From NCBI RefSeq assembly GCF_030463565.1, contig NC_134660.1, forward strand, positions 2,741,501 to 2,805,500: DNA of 64,000 bases, given 5' to 3'. Made by a program: the position numbers and the translations under genes. Shown here piece after piece: positions 35,589 through 45,905 of this stretch. Under the pieces are notes generated by a model, which worked only from the letters and a program-made list of their open reading frames with translations, had not been told where the DNA came from and did not search any database. This DNA is from Pelecanus crispus. Lineage: Eukaryota > Chordata > Aves > Pelecaniformes > Pelecanidae. How positions within the stretch are numbered: position 1 is the first letter of the stretch; each line of letters begins with the position of its first letter.

Positions 35589-38500
35589 CTAGAACAGGGA
35601 AGAGAAGAAGAGTATATTGGGACAGGTACTGTGCCCTCCGTGGTGTTTCGGGAAGGGAGCCTGCTGCTGGCCTGCGAAGCAGGCAGGAGTACCCAGCCGC
35701 AGGGAGTTCCCAAGCGTTGGCTCGTGCCAACATCATGAACAGAATTGGCAAGGTCTTGTGGCTGAAAACGTTTCCCATAAGTATGTGGGGTTTGGGGTTT
35801 TTTTGGGGCTCAGAGCGGAAATTTCACAAGAAATGTTTAGTGCTCAGCCAAAGTAACATCTGCAAACTCTCAAATGTGTGGCTGCTTTCCAGAATGTTTC
35901 GGGACCCACACACAGCTATATGTGCATAGTCAGCTGTCGGATAAAATGGAAAAAATAATACATCCTTCAGCGTTCTCCTTCTCTCAGCAGGGATAACATT
36001 TCCTCTTGACTGACTCTACTCGTTAGGCATTTTCTAACTCCAGTATTCCCTCCCTTTTCCCATCTGAGAGATTCCTGTTGCTCGCGTCCGCTTCTCGCTT
36101 GCGGCAGCGCGAGAGGAGGGCTGCAGCGGTCGTGTTTGTAACCGGCAGCAACCTGGCACGGCGAGCACCAGCGTCCTGCCGGGCCTCCCGGTCCTGCTGC
36201 CGCCCCGTCCCGTCCCGCCGCCAGCGAGGGGTGAGCCCGCCGAGCGGCTGAAGCAGCGCTGCGAGCAGCGAGCTCCATGGGAAGACAAAGCTGGAGCCTC
36301 CCTGGGCTGTTTTCTCAGCTAAATTAATAGAGGTGTCAACGAGACCGTGAGGAAAGACAGCGAGTGAAGCAGGAAGCTGTTACTGTGCTGGTGCGGACAC
36401 GTTGCCGGTGTCTCATTCAGGCCCCTGCCCCCGATTTAAGTGCTGATTATTCTTGTTTCATCTTCCTACACTGCCGTAACCTACAGGGCAGAGTGAGCTG
36501 TGGTATCTGTGCCCTGCTTTTTTGTGACTTATTAGTCTCCAGTACCTTCTCTCCATTGCACAGAGATGAAAGGTTTCCCCTGGATACCTCTGCCTGTTAT
36601 CGCTGAATATCTTCGCTCGCTCTCCATCTCATGCAGGCTTGGCTTTCACCACATCCTGCCTGCTATTTGGAGGCATGCCACCAGAAGTGAAAGGGAAAAG
36701 AAACAGGCTGCAAAACTCTCCCTGCTCTGCGGAGCCTCTCGGAGAGCCTGAGCTGGGGGCCAGGGCATGGTGGAGGCTGCCGCTGTGGTTGCGGGAGCGC
36801 CGGGGCCGGGCGCGCGGTTTGGGAGCGGGTCACAGCTCGGTGCTTTAGGGTTCTCCTTCCAGCTTCAGATTTATCCTGAGCGGGAGCAGGTGGAGGAAGA
36901 TGCTGAACTCCTCCTCCTCGGGCAGGTCAGCTCCCCACCGCTGACCTCAGTTAGAGCCCAGCACTTTGCCAGGTATTTGCGAGGAGCAGCGAGCTGGCTC
37001 GTCACAAGCGCTCGCCGCGGGATGCTCCCGTCTTGCCTGAAAACGCTCGTTTTGGTGCTAGAAGGGGACTTGGTTCTAACAGTCCAGGCCATCTTAAAAT
37101 CACCGTGTACGCCATTGTTTGTGTTATCTCTTTGGTTTTGTTCCTTTCGTTGGCTTCTAGCACTCCTCTGCTGTCTCGCCGCCCACCGCCCGCGGCCGGA
37201 TCCTTGGGGTGCGCAGCCGTGTCCCCACACAGCTCTGCAGGGCTGTGGGTGGCTGCTCTTTGCCTGACAGTTTTTGAGATCTCTCTTTACCCACATCACA
37301 AACGCAGATGGATTTCAACAATGTTGTTTTTAACATCTTACCTGAAAAATTAGAGGAAGGCTGAAAACAAGGGTGACCTTTAACTGCTTGCCTGTAGAAG
37401 AAGGAGAACACTGTGTTAGCGTTAGCAGTTGAGTGGGAGTTTCTACATGATGCTCACTTTGAAAAAGCAGTGGTAGCATACTTGACCATGGCATTCTCAA
37501 CCCTGCAAAGCTCCCTACAGCCGGGTAACCTAAAACCCCATGAAGATGCTAACAGGCTAACGTAGGGTCGCATAACTTACTCTCAGAGCACAGATTAAGC
37601 CTCAGGAGTCTGCCCCCTCCAGTTTCATCTGTAAAGGCTGATAGCAAAAGACAGTTAACTCCTGCATAGCGTGACAATTTTTATTTTATACACTTTTTTT
37701 TTTTTCCCCCTACAGACAGCCAGCAGCCTGTCTCCTGTGCCTTGTTCTGTGCTGTGAGGGTGTAGCATACTCAGCCCATGTAAAAACATACAGCTGTGAG
37801 TGCAATAAATTTGGCCCAGCTGTTCCCTGACAGTGCGGTGGCTGGACTGCAGAACAGGAAAGCTCTGCTCCCTGCAGGATACACATAACTGAAGCTGGCT
37901 GAAATTTATTGCCTGTCTCTAAATGTCAGAGTTGGCTTCTGCTGCCTTTGGATATGGAGATACAGGATGCTGACAGCTGGGAGAAAAAAAATTAAATTCA
38001 GAGCCAGATGTGATAATGGTGAGAGCAATCTCAGACAAACAGTTCTTCCTGCTGTGGTTAGCAGAGGCATAGAGGCCAGTGAAAGCTTTCTCTCTGCTCT
38101 ATTTAAAGCACGTACCAGCATCTACCTCAGGCAGTCGTGACTGAAAGTTGCTCAAGGTAAAAGGTGATCTGGCAAGTGTGAAAAAGCCGGCGCCTCTGCC
38201 CTGACGCGAGCAGAAGATGCGGCCTTCCTTGAGGGAGAGTTGGTGTCGGCTGTTTTGAGCATTGTGCTGCTCATCCTAGGACATGTCCCGAGGCGCTGGC
38301 TGGTGCCCTGCGCCACGGTCCCTCGCTTCCCTGCCGATCGTCTGGTGCAGGACCACTGAGCAAGGCTGGGGCAGAGGCAGGAGATGCCTTTGGCTTCAGC
38401 TGCCTGTTTCTTTTAGGCAGTATGGCTTTCTCCCTGTGGATGAGCTTGCTTGTTCATAAATTCGGCCGATTCCTTTGCCCCTCTTGTGCTTAGCAGCCTG

Positions 38501-41500
38501 TCGTACGCAGCTCCGTTCTGCTTCTTTGCAGAGCTCCTTTGCACCCTTCCCTGCCCTGCCAGTCTCCTGTTTGGGTGTTGCGCTGGACCGGGATGATGAA
38601 TTTCCACTACTGCAGGTAACTGCAGCTGTGGGGCCAGCGTCCCCGCTTTAAGTCACATGTAGTAGTAGCATTAATAACAGAAATGGTTACTTTGGTGTCT
38701 GTGATGGGAAATGCTTGTTTATACGTGAGTGGTGATGCGTGGGTGAGAGATGCTCAGCCACATGTGAAAAAAAAAAAAATCCTCATACGTCTGATCCCCC
38801 AGAGCCTGTATTTGAGCTTCCCACTATGGCTCGTAGAATTTTGTGCCTTGCCTTCCTCCCTCCCTTATTTTCATCTTTGATACTCATGCAACTGGGCACT
38901 TATTTATGTTCACACACCCCTCACCTTCTGAGTCCTCTGGGGGAATCTGAGGAGCGTACTAGCGCCGCGTTAGTGCAGTTTACAGCCAGGAATGGCGTAT
39001 GCCAAGGCTGGGCTGGAGGAGTAAAGGGGAAGGCTTGGCTAAATGCTTCTGGCTCTGGTTTCTGTGTGGCCAATGGCTTTCACTCCGGTCGGTCCCAGAC
39101 TGCAGGAAGGGGTTTGGTGAGCATCTGGTGTAGCCGTCTCTCCCTTCGAGCTGCTGGTCTGACTTTTGCATATTACACGCAGGAAATACACTGCAAGTGC
39201 AAACCGCTTAAACCTGCCGGGTGAACTTAAGCAAACCTAGACTGTAATTGCCCTCCCTGCATGGGGGACAGGCATGGGCTCCCTGACCTCTGCAAAAAGC
39301 CACCAGCCGGTGGAGTCTTTAGCCTTCCGTTCACCTTGCGAACAGCCTGGTTTTCAGGGGGCTCCTGGAGCTGGTGCTTACGCCCGCCTGTGCCCGTTGG
39401 GTGATGATTACCCCTGCCGGCCGTCTCCGCCACGTCGGGCAGGGAATAGCTTCCTCGAAGCGCTGTGGCTGTGGGCTTGGCCCACAGGGGAGAGGGCACC
39501 CAGCCCAGCCCAGCCCAGCAGAGCCTTGCTGCCAGCACCGCTGGCTTTGCCCTGCTCAGGCAGAGGAGGGGATGCCGCCTAGTGCCAGGCTGGCGCAGCG
39601 GCACGGCCAGCCCCGGGCACTTGCCCCAGGTGCGCTACCACCTGCCCCTGCTGCTTTTTTTTTTCCTTTTCCATCTCCCCTTCAAACCCCAGGACCAGCC
39701 CACCCCTTACTTAATCTGAGAAGTCATGAGTGCACAGTCCTGGTAAGTTGCTGTTCTCTTTTTTTTTTTTTTTTTTCTTAGCACACTTCATAGTGTCTAA
39801 CGAAATAAGACTGATAAAGTGACTCAACTAACGATCCTGAAACAGTTTGGCTAAGTATCACTCCTTTGAAGATCTAAACACTTCCCCCCCCCTCAGTTGC
39901 TGTTTCAAGTGTCTTAAATGTCAAGTGATTTTTTTTCAATATAAAAAAAAGAAGCTTGGACCATTTCTTCCCCTCTTTCCGTCCCCCTGCCTCAGCTTAC
40001 GCATTTGCAAAGACATAACCAGAGAGACAGTGCAGCCTCGTGGTCCTACTGCACAAGTTTGCTGAGCAAGCCCCTGCGTCACCAGTTTCAGGCGGACTGG
40101 ACGAAACTCACTTCTCCCTGTAGTGCTTCGAGGGGTCCCGGGCAGCCGGGGGAAGGGAGCAGAAGCAAATGAGTTGCAGAGAGGAAATGAGACACGCTCT
40201 GGGAGTTTAATAGGCAACTTTAGGTAGCTTTCTTTACTTTTTCTTTCTTTTTTTTTTCTCTGGCAGTTCTCTGCTGTGGGTATTTTCCTAAAGTTTTGTT
40301 CCTCAAAATATTAAGAAAAAAACCCCCTCTCAAAAGTCCCCACAAACAGTTGAACTAGAAACCTCGTTTATAAAAAGACAATAAAAACCCATTACAGCAA
40401 ATGAGTCAGACATGTTATAAAGTCCCATTTCAGTCCCCACGTCCCTCAGCTGGTGATGCACCAGGTCTCACTGCAGTTCTCAAAAGCACGGTCCTGTCCT
40501 GCAGGACCTGGGAAGAGGTGGAAAGGAGAATTGCTCCGTGCGAGTGGAAGAGGGAAGGGGTCTGCTCTCTGCTGCTGATGGCAGGGGAGAGGGGACAGCA
40601 GCCCATCACTTGTGAACATCTTCCTCCATAGAGTAAGCACAAGGGGTGGGACTCATCCCACTGCGCTCTAGCCCTTGACATCTGGTTAGGTCTTTAGAAT
40701 CATAGAATCATTTAGGTTGGAAAAGACCTTTAAGATCATCCAGTCCAACCGTTAACCTAACACTACCAAGTCCACCACTAAACCAATTAAGGGGAGAGTA
40801 GCAATTTCATGTTTCCTGGCTTGGTGGCTGGATTATTTTTAATGAAAGTAAAAACTAGGAATCGCTAAGGTTGCAAAGGATCTCTAAGATCATCGTTTCA
40901 ATCATCAACCCAACACCCCCATGTCCACTAAACCATGTCCCCAAGTGCCACATCTACCTGTTTTTTGAACCCCTCCAGGGATGGTGACTCCCCCACCTCT
41001 CTGGGCAGCCTGTTCCAATGCTTGACTACCCTTTCCATGAAGAAATTTTTCCTGATATCCAACCTAAACCTCTCCTGACACAGCTTGAGCCCATTAGGCT
41101 CCCTCAATAGCAAAAGTAAAGAACCAGGTGGTTTTAAGGCATGGTTCAACTGCCATGGGGCAGGCATCTGGGGTGCAGTTCATGCCACACTATGGCAGAA
41201 GGGTTGGTGGGTGAGTGCGAACAGATGAATCCCATCTCATTTGTCTGAATCTCCCTCAGCATCAGCAGCCAATCTTAAGCAAGATGAAAAAAGCCTTAGT
41301 AGCAGTGAATGCCTCCAGGTATGCCCAGAAAAGCTTCTGACAGCAAGAAATAGTCGGTAGCAGAAAGTCTACCCAGAGGAGGAAAGAGGAGCAGGAACAC
41401 AACCATGTAGGATGGTTAAAATTGGACAAAATCCTGCAGAATGAAGCACTAGGTCAGCTCCTACGCAAGCAGGTCGGGCTCTAAACAGGGCCAGCGTGGA

Positions 41501-44275
41501 GGAGCAGCTGCTCGCTTCTGCTGGCGCTGAGGAATGCACAAAGCGAAAAGCAAAAGTCAGGAATGCTTTAGGGAGTAAAGGCTGCTCTGGCTAAACCCTC
41601 GTGGTGAAAGAATATTTTTCTGTTAGCCAGAATTGCAAAGCACGAGTTTCATTCTCAAGTACCTTGTAGGCAGTAACGTACTGTTTATATCTTTAAATGT
41701 GTAGTGGTTTCTGGTGCCTCTTCACTACCAATATAGTAGGCTTTTGGGGAAAGAACCGGATATTTCTGAGAAAAAGTTAATCATACTTAAATGATATAAT
41801 GACTATTGGCAGTTAACAGCTCAGTGCCTGTTCTCCCCCCTCTTTCCCCTCTACTTCTCACAACTGGGAGAGATACCATCATTTCAGGAGTGAACAGACC
41901 CAACGAAACCTAGTCATACTTCTATTTCATGTGTTCATAGATCTATTGCAGAAGAAAGTTAATTATTAGCTGTCTCCACCCCTTTTAGGAAATTGTGAAT
42001 CAAAAGACAAGATAAGCAGAGATAAGCAAGTTGAAAAATTCATTCTTAAGTGAGCAATCATGTTTCCTATGTAACTGCTTCTTTTTTTTTAAAAAAAAAA
42101 AAAAGCAATAATGCTGTGCATCTTCCAGTGCTGTGAAATATTTCTTTTGGAATAGTCCTCTGAAATACAATAGTAGGACAAAAAAACCAAAGCAGGAAAA
42201 TTGTCATACTCTTCTTGACAGGTTCTCACTAATTCATTCTTGTTCCTGTCATAATTAGCCTTTACCAATTAGCTAAAGTCCAAGTAACAGCCGTCCCTCC
42301 AAATACTGAACCCCTTAAAACAAGAAACCTACAGAGCACCACATGATGTTGCGGAGGCCAAAAGTTTAAATGAGGTAAGAGTGGGGTGTGGTGAACAGGT
42401 CCAGCTGGGTTATGATGTGTTGGTTTGGATGCAGGGATTCCAAAATTCAGGGATTTCCTAAGCCATTGATTGCTGGAAGCTGTGAGGATGCCTCAATGAG
42501 AAGACTCAGTCTGCCCCTTCCCTGCTTCTGCCTGGCGGGTCCTACGGGACGCAGTACCTCCCGCTTCTCCCCAGCATCACTTCAGGGGCTGGGAGACCCC
42601 CCCCTTCCTAAGTCAGTGCAGGGCTCGGCACCAGCTGTGCTGCGCATGGCTTCGCATGCAGCCACGGCACGTGGAACACCCCCTCTGCTTAATCCAGAAA
42701 TCACTGCAGACCTTCCAAGAGGAGAAATCCCTGCCTGGAAAATGAGGACTAGCTTGAGGGCTGAAACAGCGGACAAAGATACACGAAGAAGTGATTTATT
42801 TTCCCAGCTGTACCAGACTAGCTGCCTCTGTGATTTTGCCTGACTCACTTCAAAGTTTTTGCATCTTAATTTCTTCAAAAAGGAGAGGGCAATGCTCCCC
42901 GTGCTTGTACCACAGTCTAAGGCACCCGTAGGGAATTGGGTGCTCAAACCTCAGCGTGTTCACAGACCATCTCTAGTCCTGTCAGCAGACTTCACACAGG
43001 ACATCTACACCTCCCAGCCCAGCAAAGCCTCTCACATCCCAGTTAATTTAAAGCTTTGATTTGAAAATGTCCCAGAGAAAAGGCAGTGACACCTCCCATG
43101 TCATCCTGTTACAAAGCTTAACTCATTACACCTGGAACAAGGCTTTACTGGGATGACCTCTGTGGCTGCTGTCGATCCCTCTCACCATCCCTATTGCAGC
43201 TCTGACCATGCCCTTGGCATGGAGACGGACTGGTGGTATTGTAAACCCAGTCTGGTTAATCCGGTTATAAACTAACTAACCCACCTGAGCTACTGCATTC
43301 GTCCCTCTTCCCTGCACCTCAGTCACGCCGGGATTAGCATTTGCAAATATTTGAGCAATAAAGAAAATAAAAACAAGTAAAAAAAAAAAAAAAGGAATAA
43401 AACGTACAGTCTTAGAGGAAAAGAAGAGCCTGCATCATAACTGCCACATCTCCAACCCACAGTGCCATTCCCCTCCTATGGCCACCCACATACTCAAGCT
43501 CCTGGAAGTTGGTGGCTACGGAGCACTGGGTGGGAAAGGACAATAACAAATGGCGTAAGAAAGTTGGAAGCTTTCGGCAAGAAACAGAAACATACTGTCC
43601 TGGGCCTCCTGGGCTAATGGGATGCCATGTGCCAAAGAGAAGATGCTTCTCTTGCTTACTTGCTCTTCTCTGCGTGCTTCATGATGACCCCGTCATGGGA
43701 ATACAGACCCGTACAAGTGCACGGACTCAGGGCTGTTCCAGTCCTGAGCAAACACAAAACCATAATTTTTGCAGCAAAGTTTTGTTGCTGCAGTGAAGAT
43801 ATTCATTAATAGAAACAATTTGCATATGACTGGAGAGAGAGCGCCAACAATAAACTCAGATATGCTCGCGCCTAATTCCTCGATTTATTCACGGAATTAA
43901 AATATTGTCAAGGAGATGGCATTGTCTCTCTTCTATTTTTTATTAAGAACGTGGAAGAAAAGGAGCTCGTCTCACATCATTCGTACATTTGCTTTGGGAC
44001 CGAATAGCCGCTTGAAATCACCTCCAACCCTATTTTTTGTGTGTGTTTGTTTCTGAAGTAATTGATTTGAGTTTTTTGAGCTTGTAAAAGAGAACTGTGC
44101 CTTTTTTTTTTTTTTTCTTAAATAGTAAATAGGAAGAAGATGAAAGCCTGTTCTGTTGTTTAAATACTCTGTTAAAAGTGCTTCATCCCTGTGTCATAGG
44201 GCATGAATTTGGGCATTATTAATAAAGCTGAAGACAAAGCGAGAGGCTGCAGAACAGGTACTCACCACCATCCAT
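34524..44275 (-). CDS. CCR7: C-C chemokine receptor type 7 (complete, three coding exons)
   Basis: This is a class A GPCR for CCL19 and CCL21 that directs naive and memory T cells, B cells and mature dendritic cells to lymphoid tissue, acting through Gi at the plasma membrane. The coding sequence joins 44275-44266 (10 bases), 37391-37342 (50) and 35588-34524 (1065), giving 374 residues against 378 in human. All introns are GT-AG and the reading frame is kept. Visible features are a signal peptide in about residues 1-22, N-glycosylation motifs NVT (26) and NTT (34), a possible sulphated Tyr31 in EDYD, seven hydrophobic segments, the cysteine pair 127/206, DRY at 151-153 followed by AIVQ, NPFLY at 318-322, and the tail ETTTTFSP shared with mammalian CCR7. 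The second exon encodes GKQLKV...LIFQ, matching the mammalian signal-peptide exon position for position in its ends. No break was seen, so the gene should be functional. Confidence 0.97.
36080..36275. promoter_or_regulatory. CpG-rich patch in CCR7 intron 2
   Basis: About 200 bases inside intron 2 are GC-rich with many CpGs, including the GC-box-like GTCCCGTCCCGCC string. It may be an intragenic CpG island, an alternative promoter for CCR7 exon 3 or an unrelated transcript start. A minus-strand ATG in good context lies at about 36276-36278, but its frame resembles no known protein. Confidence 0.4.
37342..37391 (-). CDS. CCR7: CCR7 coding exon 2 (signal peptide core)
   Basis: This 50-base exon is flanked by a pyrimidine-rich acceptor (TTCTCCTTCTTCTACAG) and a consensus donor (CAG|GTAAGA). 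Completing the split first codon with the G from exon 1 gives [17 protein letters not shown]. This aligns without gaps to the mammalian CCR7 segment that starts GKPMK and ends IFQ. The exon enters in phase 1 and leaves in phase 0, as needed to join exon 3. It is too short to be found as a stand-alone open frame. Confidence 0.95.
40697..41100 (-). mobile_element. CR1 LINE fragment in CCR7 intron 1, with doubled 3' end
   Basis: The layout matches the copy at 17.3-17.97 kb: a CR1 3' terminal unit (about 40697-40789), about 75 non-CR1 bases containing the same GGGGAGAGTAGCAATTTCAT string, then a second CR1 3' unit and ORF2 C-terminal sequence. The minus frame shows [25 protein letters not shown] and SPSLEGFKK, all CR1 hallmarks. 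It is truncated at about 41100. It lies in the same orientation as CCR7 within its 6.9-kb first intron. Confidence 0.88.
44266..44275 (-). CDS. CCR7: CCR7 coding exon 1 (start codon, 10 coding bases)
   Basis: The coding part is ATGGATGGTG followed by the donor GTGAGT, encoding MDG plus the first base of a Gly codon. The start is in a strong context (GACCATGG). Mammalian CCR7 likewise begins with MD.GK, split after the first base of the fourth codon. The 5'UTR extends upstream to the TATA-directed start at about 44365, giving roughly 90 bases of leader. The location agrees with exon 2 phase and with the promoter. Confidence 0.9.
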
Positions 44276-44364
44276 GGTCTCGTTTCACGCAGAGATGAAG
44301 TCACAAGGTTAGCAAGAGCATCCTATGTTCCAGCACAGCCCCGCCACGCCGCAGCTCCTGCCAG

Positions 44365-44480
44365 AGACCCTCTTTGGGAAACTCTGTCTTTTATACTTCC
44401 TGCACCTCTGCAAGAAGCTCATGACACACCCTGGTGTCGCTGACATTTAGTAGACCCTCCTCCTCCTCCTCCTCCTCTCG
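44365..44480 (-). promoter_or_regulatory. CCR7: CCR7 core promoter
   Basis: On the minus strand a TATA box, TATAAAAG, lies at 44388-44395, about 115 bases before the start codon, which places initiation near 44365. An ETS/PU.1-type core AGGAAGT (44395-44401) abuts it upstream, and a (GGA)n run (44456-44478 as CCT on the plus strand) lies 60-80 bases further up. A GGGAAACTCT string (44376-44385), close to an NF-kappaB site, sits between TATA and the inferred start. ETS and NF-kappaB control would suit an immune gene, but the sites are predicted only. Confidence 0.7.
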
Positions 44481-45659
44481 CCAATACAGGAAAGTTGTGC
44501 CGTGGGCCATGCTGCCTTCAGACACTCGGGGTGTTCAGGTGCTTCCTCAGCATGTGCAGCTGAGGGCTGCACACACGCACTTTTTACTGAGCCTCAGTAA
44601 ACGAAGTGGGTTCTGCTTTTGCACTGACACATGAGAAATTGTCTGTGGTGGAGGCACAAGAGGAGAGAGCCTCCTTTCTTACCTCTCCTCCCCACAGCAG
44701 ATCCTGCTTCATCTGCCGGAGCATCCACCAGAACCCAGTGCTGTAGGAAACAGGGAGGATTCCCATCTCCTCCAGCAGACCCTTGCTGAGGAAGGTGTTC
44801 AACTACCACATGAAAAATCTCAGCGCGCAGGACTGCCAGTGGCTGGCACCCCTGTGCCCTTCTCCCACATGCTCACAGCATCCTCTCTAGATTATCAGCA
44901 GCTCAAGCAAGCCGGTGGACTGCCCTCCCTCTCTCTGCTTTTGGGTGTTTTTGTGTTACCATCTGCTGAGTAGCAGCATGCACCATCTTCCTCAAAGGGT
45001 TTTGCACTTTTGCAGCCCCGCGCCTTCCCCCATCACATTACTGCTGAAGTTTCAGACCGCAGGATTTAGCCCTGGGAGGATGTGCAGCACTGCCAGCTCT
45101 GGTCCCTGCCTTGACAGGGAGTCACTTCATGCGATCCTGTTCCTAAAAGGACTGGCTTCAGTACAACTCAGTGGTTTTTGTTTTGTGGCTGTCCAAGGTG
45201 GACCCCTGCTCTTGGAACGGACTCCTCTAACAGGCAGAAACATCCCCAGCTCCTCATGAACTCACTTTCCTTCCAAGGTGACTCAAAAGTATTTGCTTTG
45301 GCATCTTGTCCTCTGCATCTCCTTACAATATGTCAATGCTGTTACTGCAGCCAGGACAGATGGAAAAATAAAGCATCACAGGATGGATGCCAGACAGCTC
45401 ACAACCCCTGACAGGTTCAAAAGCACGTGGCACTTGGGCTTATCCTGGAGTCATGCACGCAGGTCACCTGCTCGGTGCCGGAGCAGGGTGAAACAGCTCC
45501 GGGTGGACCCCAACGAGCCAGTTCACCGAGCAGGGAACTTCCAAAACCAGCCAGCCAGACCTGTCTCATGGAAGAGAACACAACTCAGGCAGTATTTATG
45601 TGGCTGGGAGACACCTAGAGAGGCACTGTTCTGCTTCAGCAAATTGCAATAAAGAAAAA

Positions 45660-45905
45660 CCTATCCTACCTATGTTGCATTTAGGCTAATTTAGAGATAA
45701 TACATTTACTCTGCATCAGACAAATAACTGTGTAATTAAATAGCTATTATAATAAGGCAGCTACATCAGGCAGCCACTGTCTGGCTGTCATGAATCACTG
45801 TCCTTTTCAGGGTAATCTGATCAGTGTCTTAATTATCTGACCATTAGATGGAATACGTATTACAAGGAGCAGATAAGTTGCATTAAATGAGTTGACCAGT
45901 TACGT
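45660..45905. promoter_or_regulatory. AT-rich candidate conserved element upstream of CCR7
   Basis: About 1.3 kb upstream of the CCR7 TATA box there is a sharp drop in GC content. The segment has TAATTAAA and TTAATTA homeodomain-like cores, a CTATTATAATAAG imperfect palindrome, several ATCTGA/ATCTGATCAG motifs and no CpG-poor simple repeat. This texture is common for conserved enhancers. Conservation was not tested. Confidence 0.25.
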
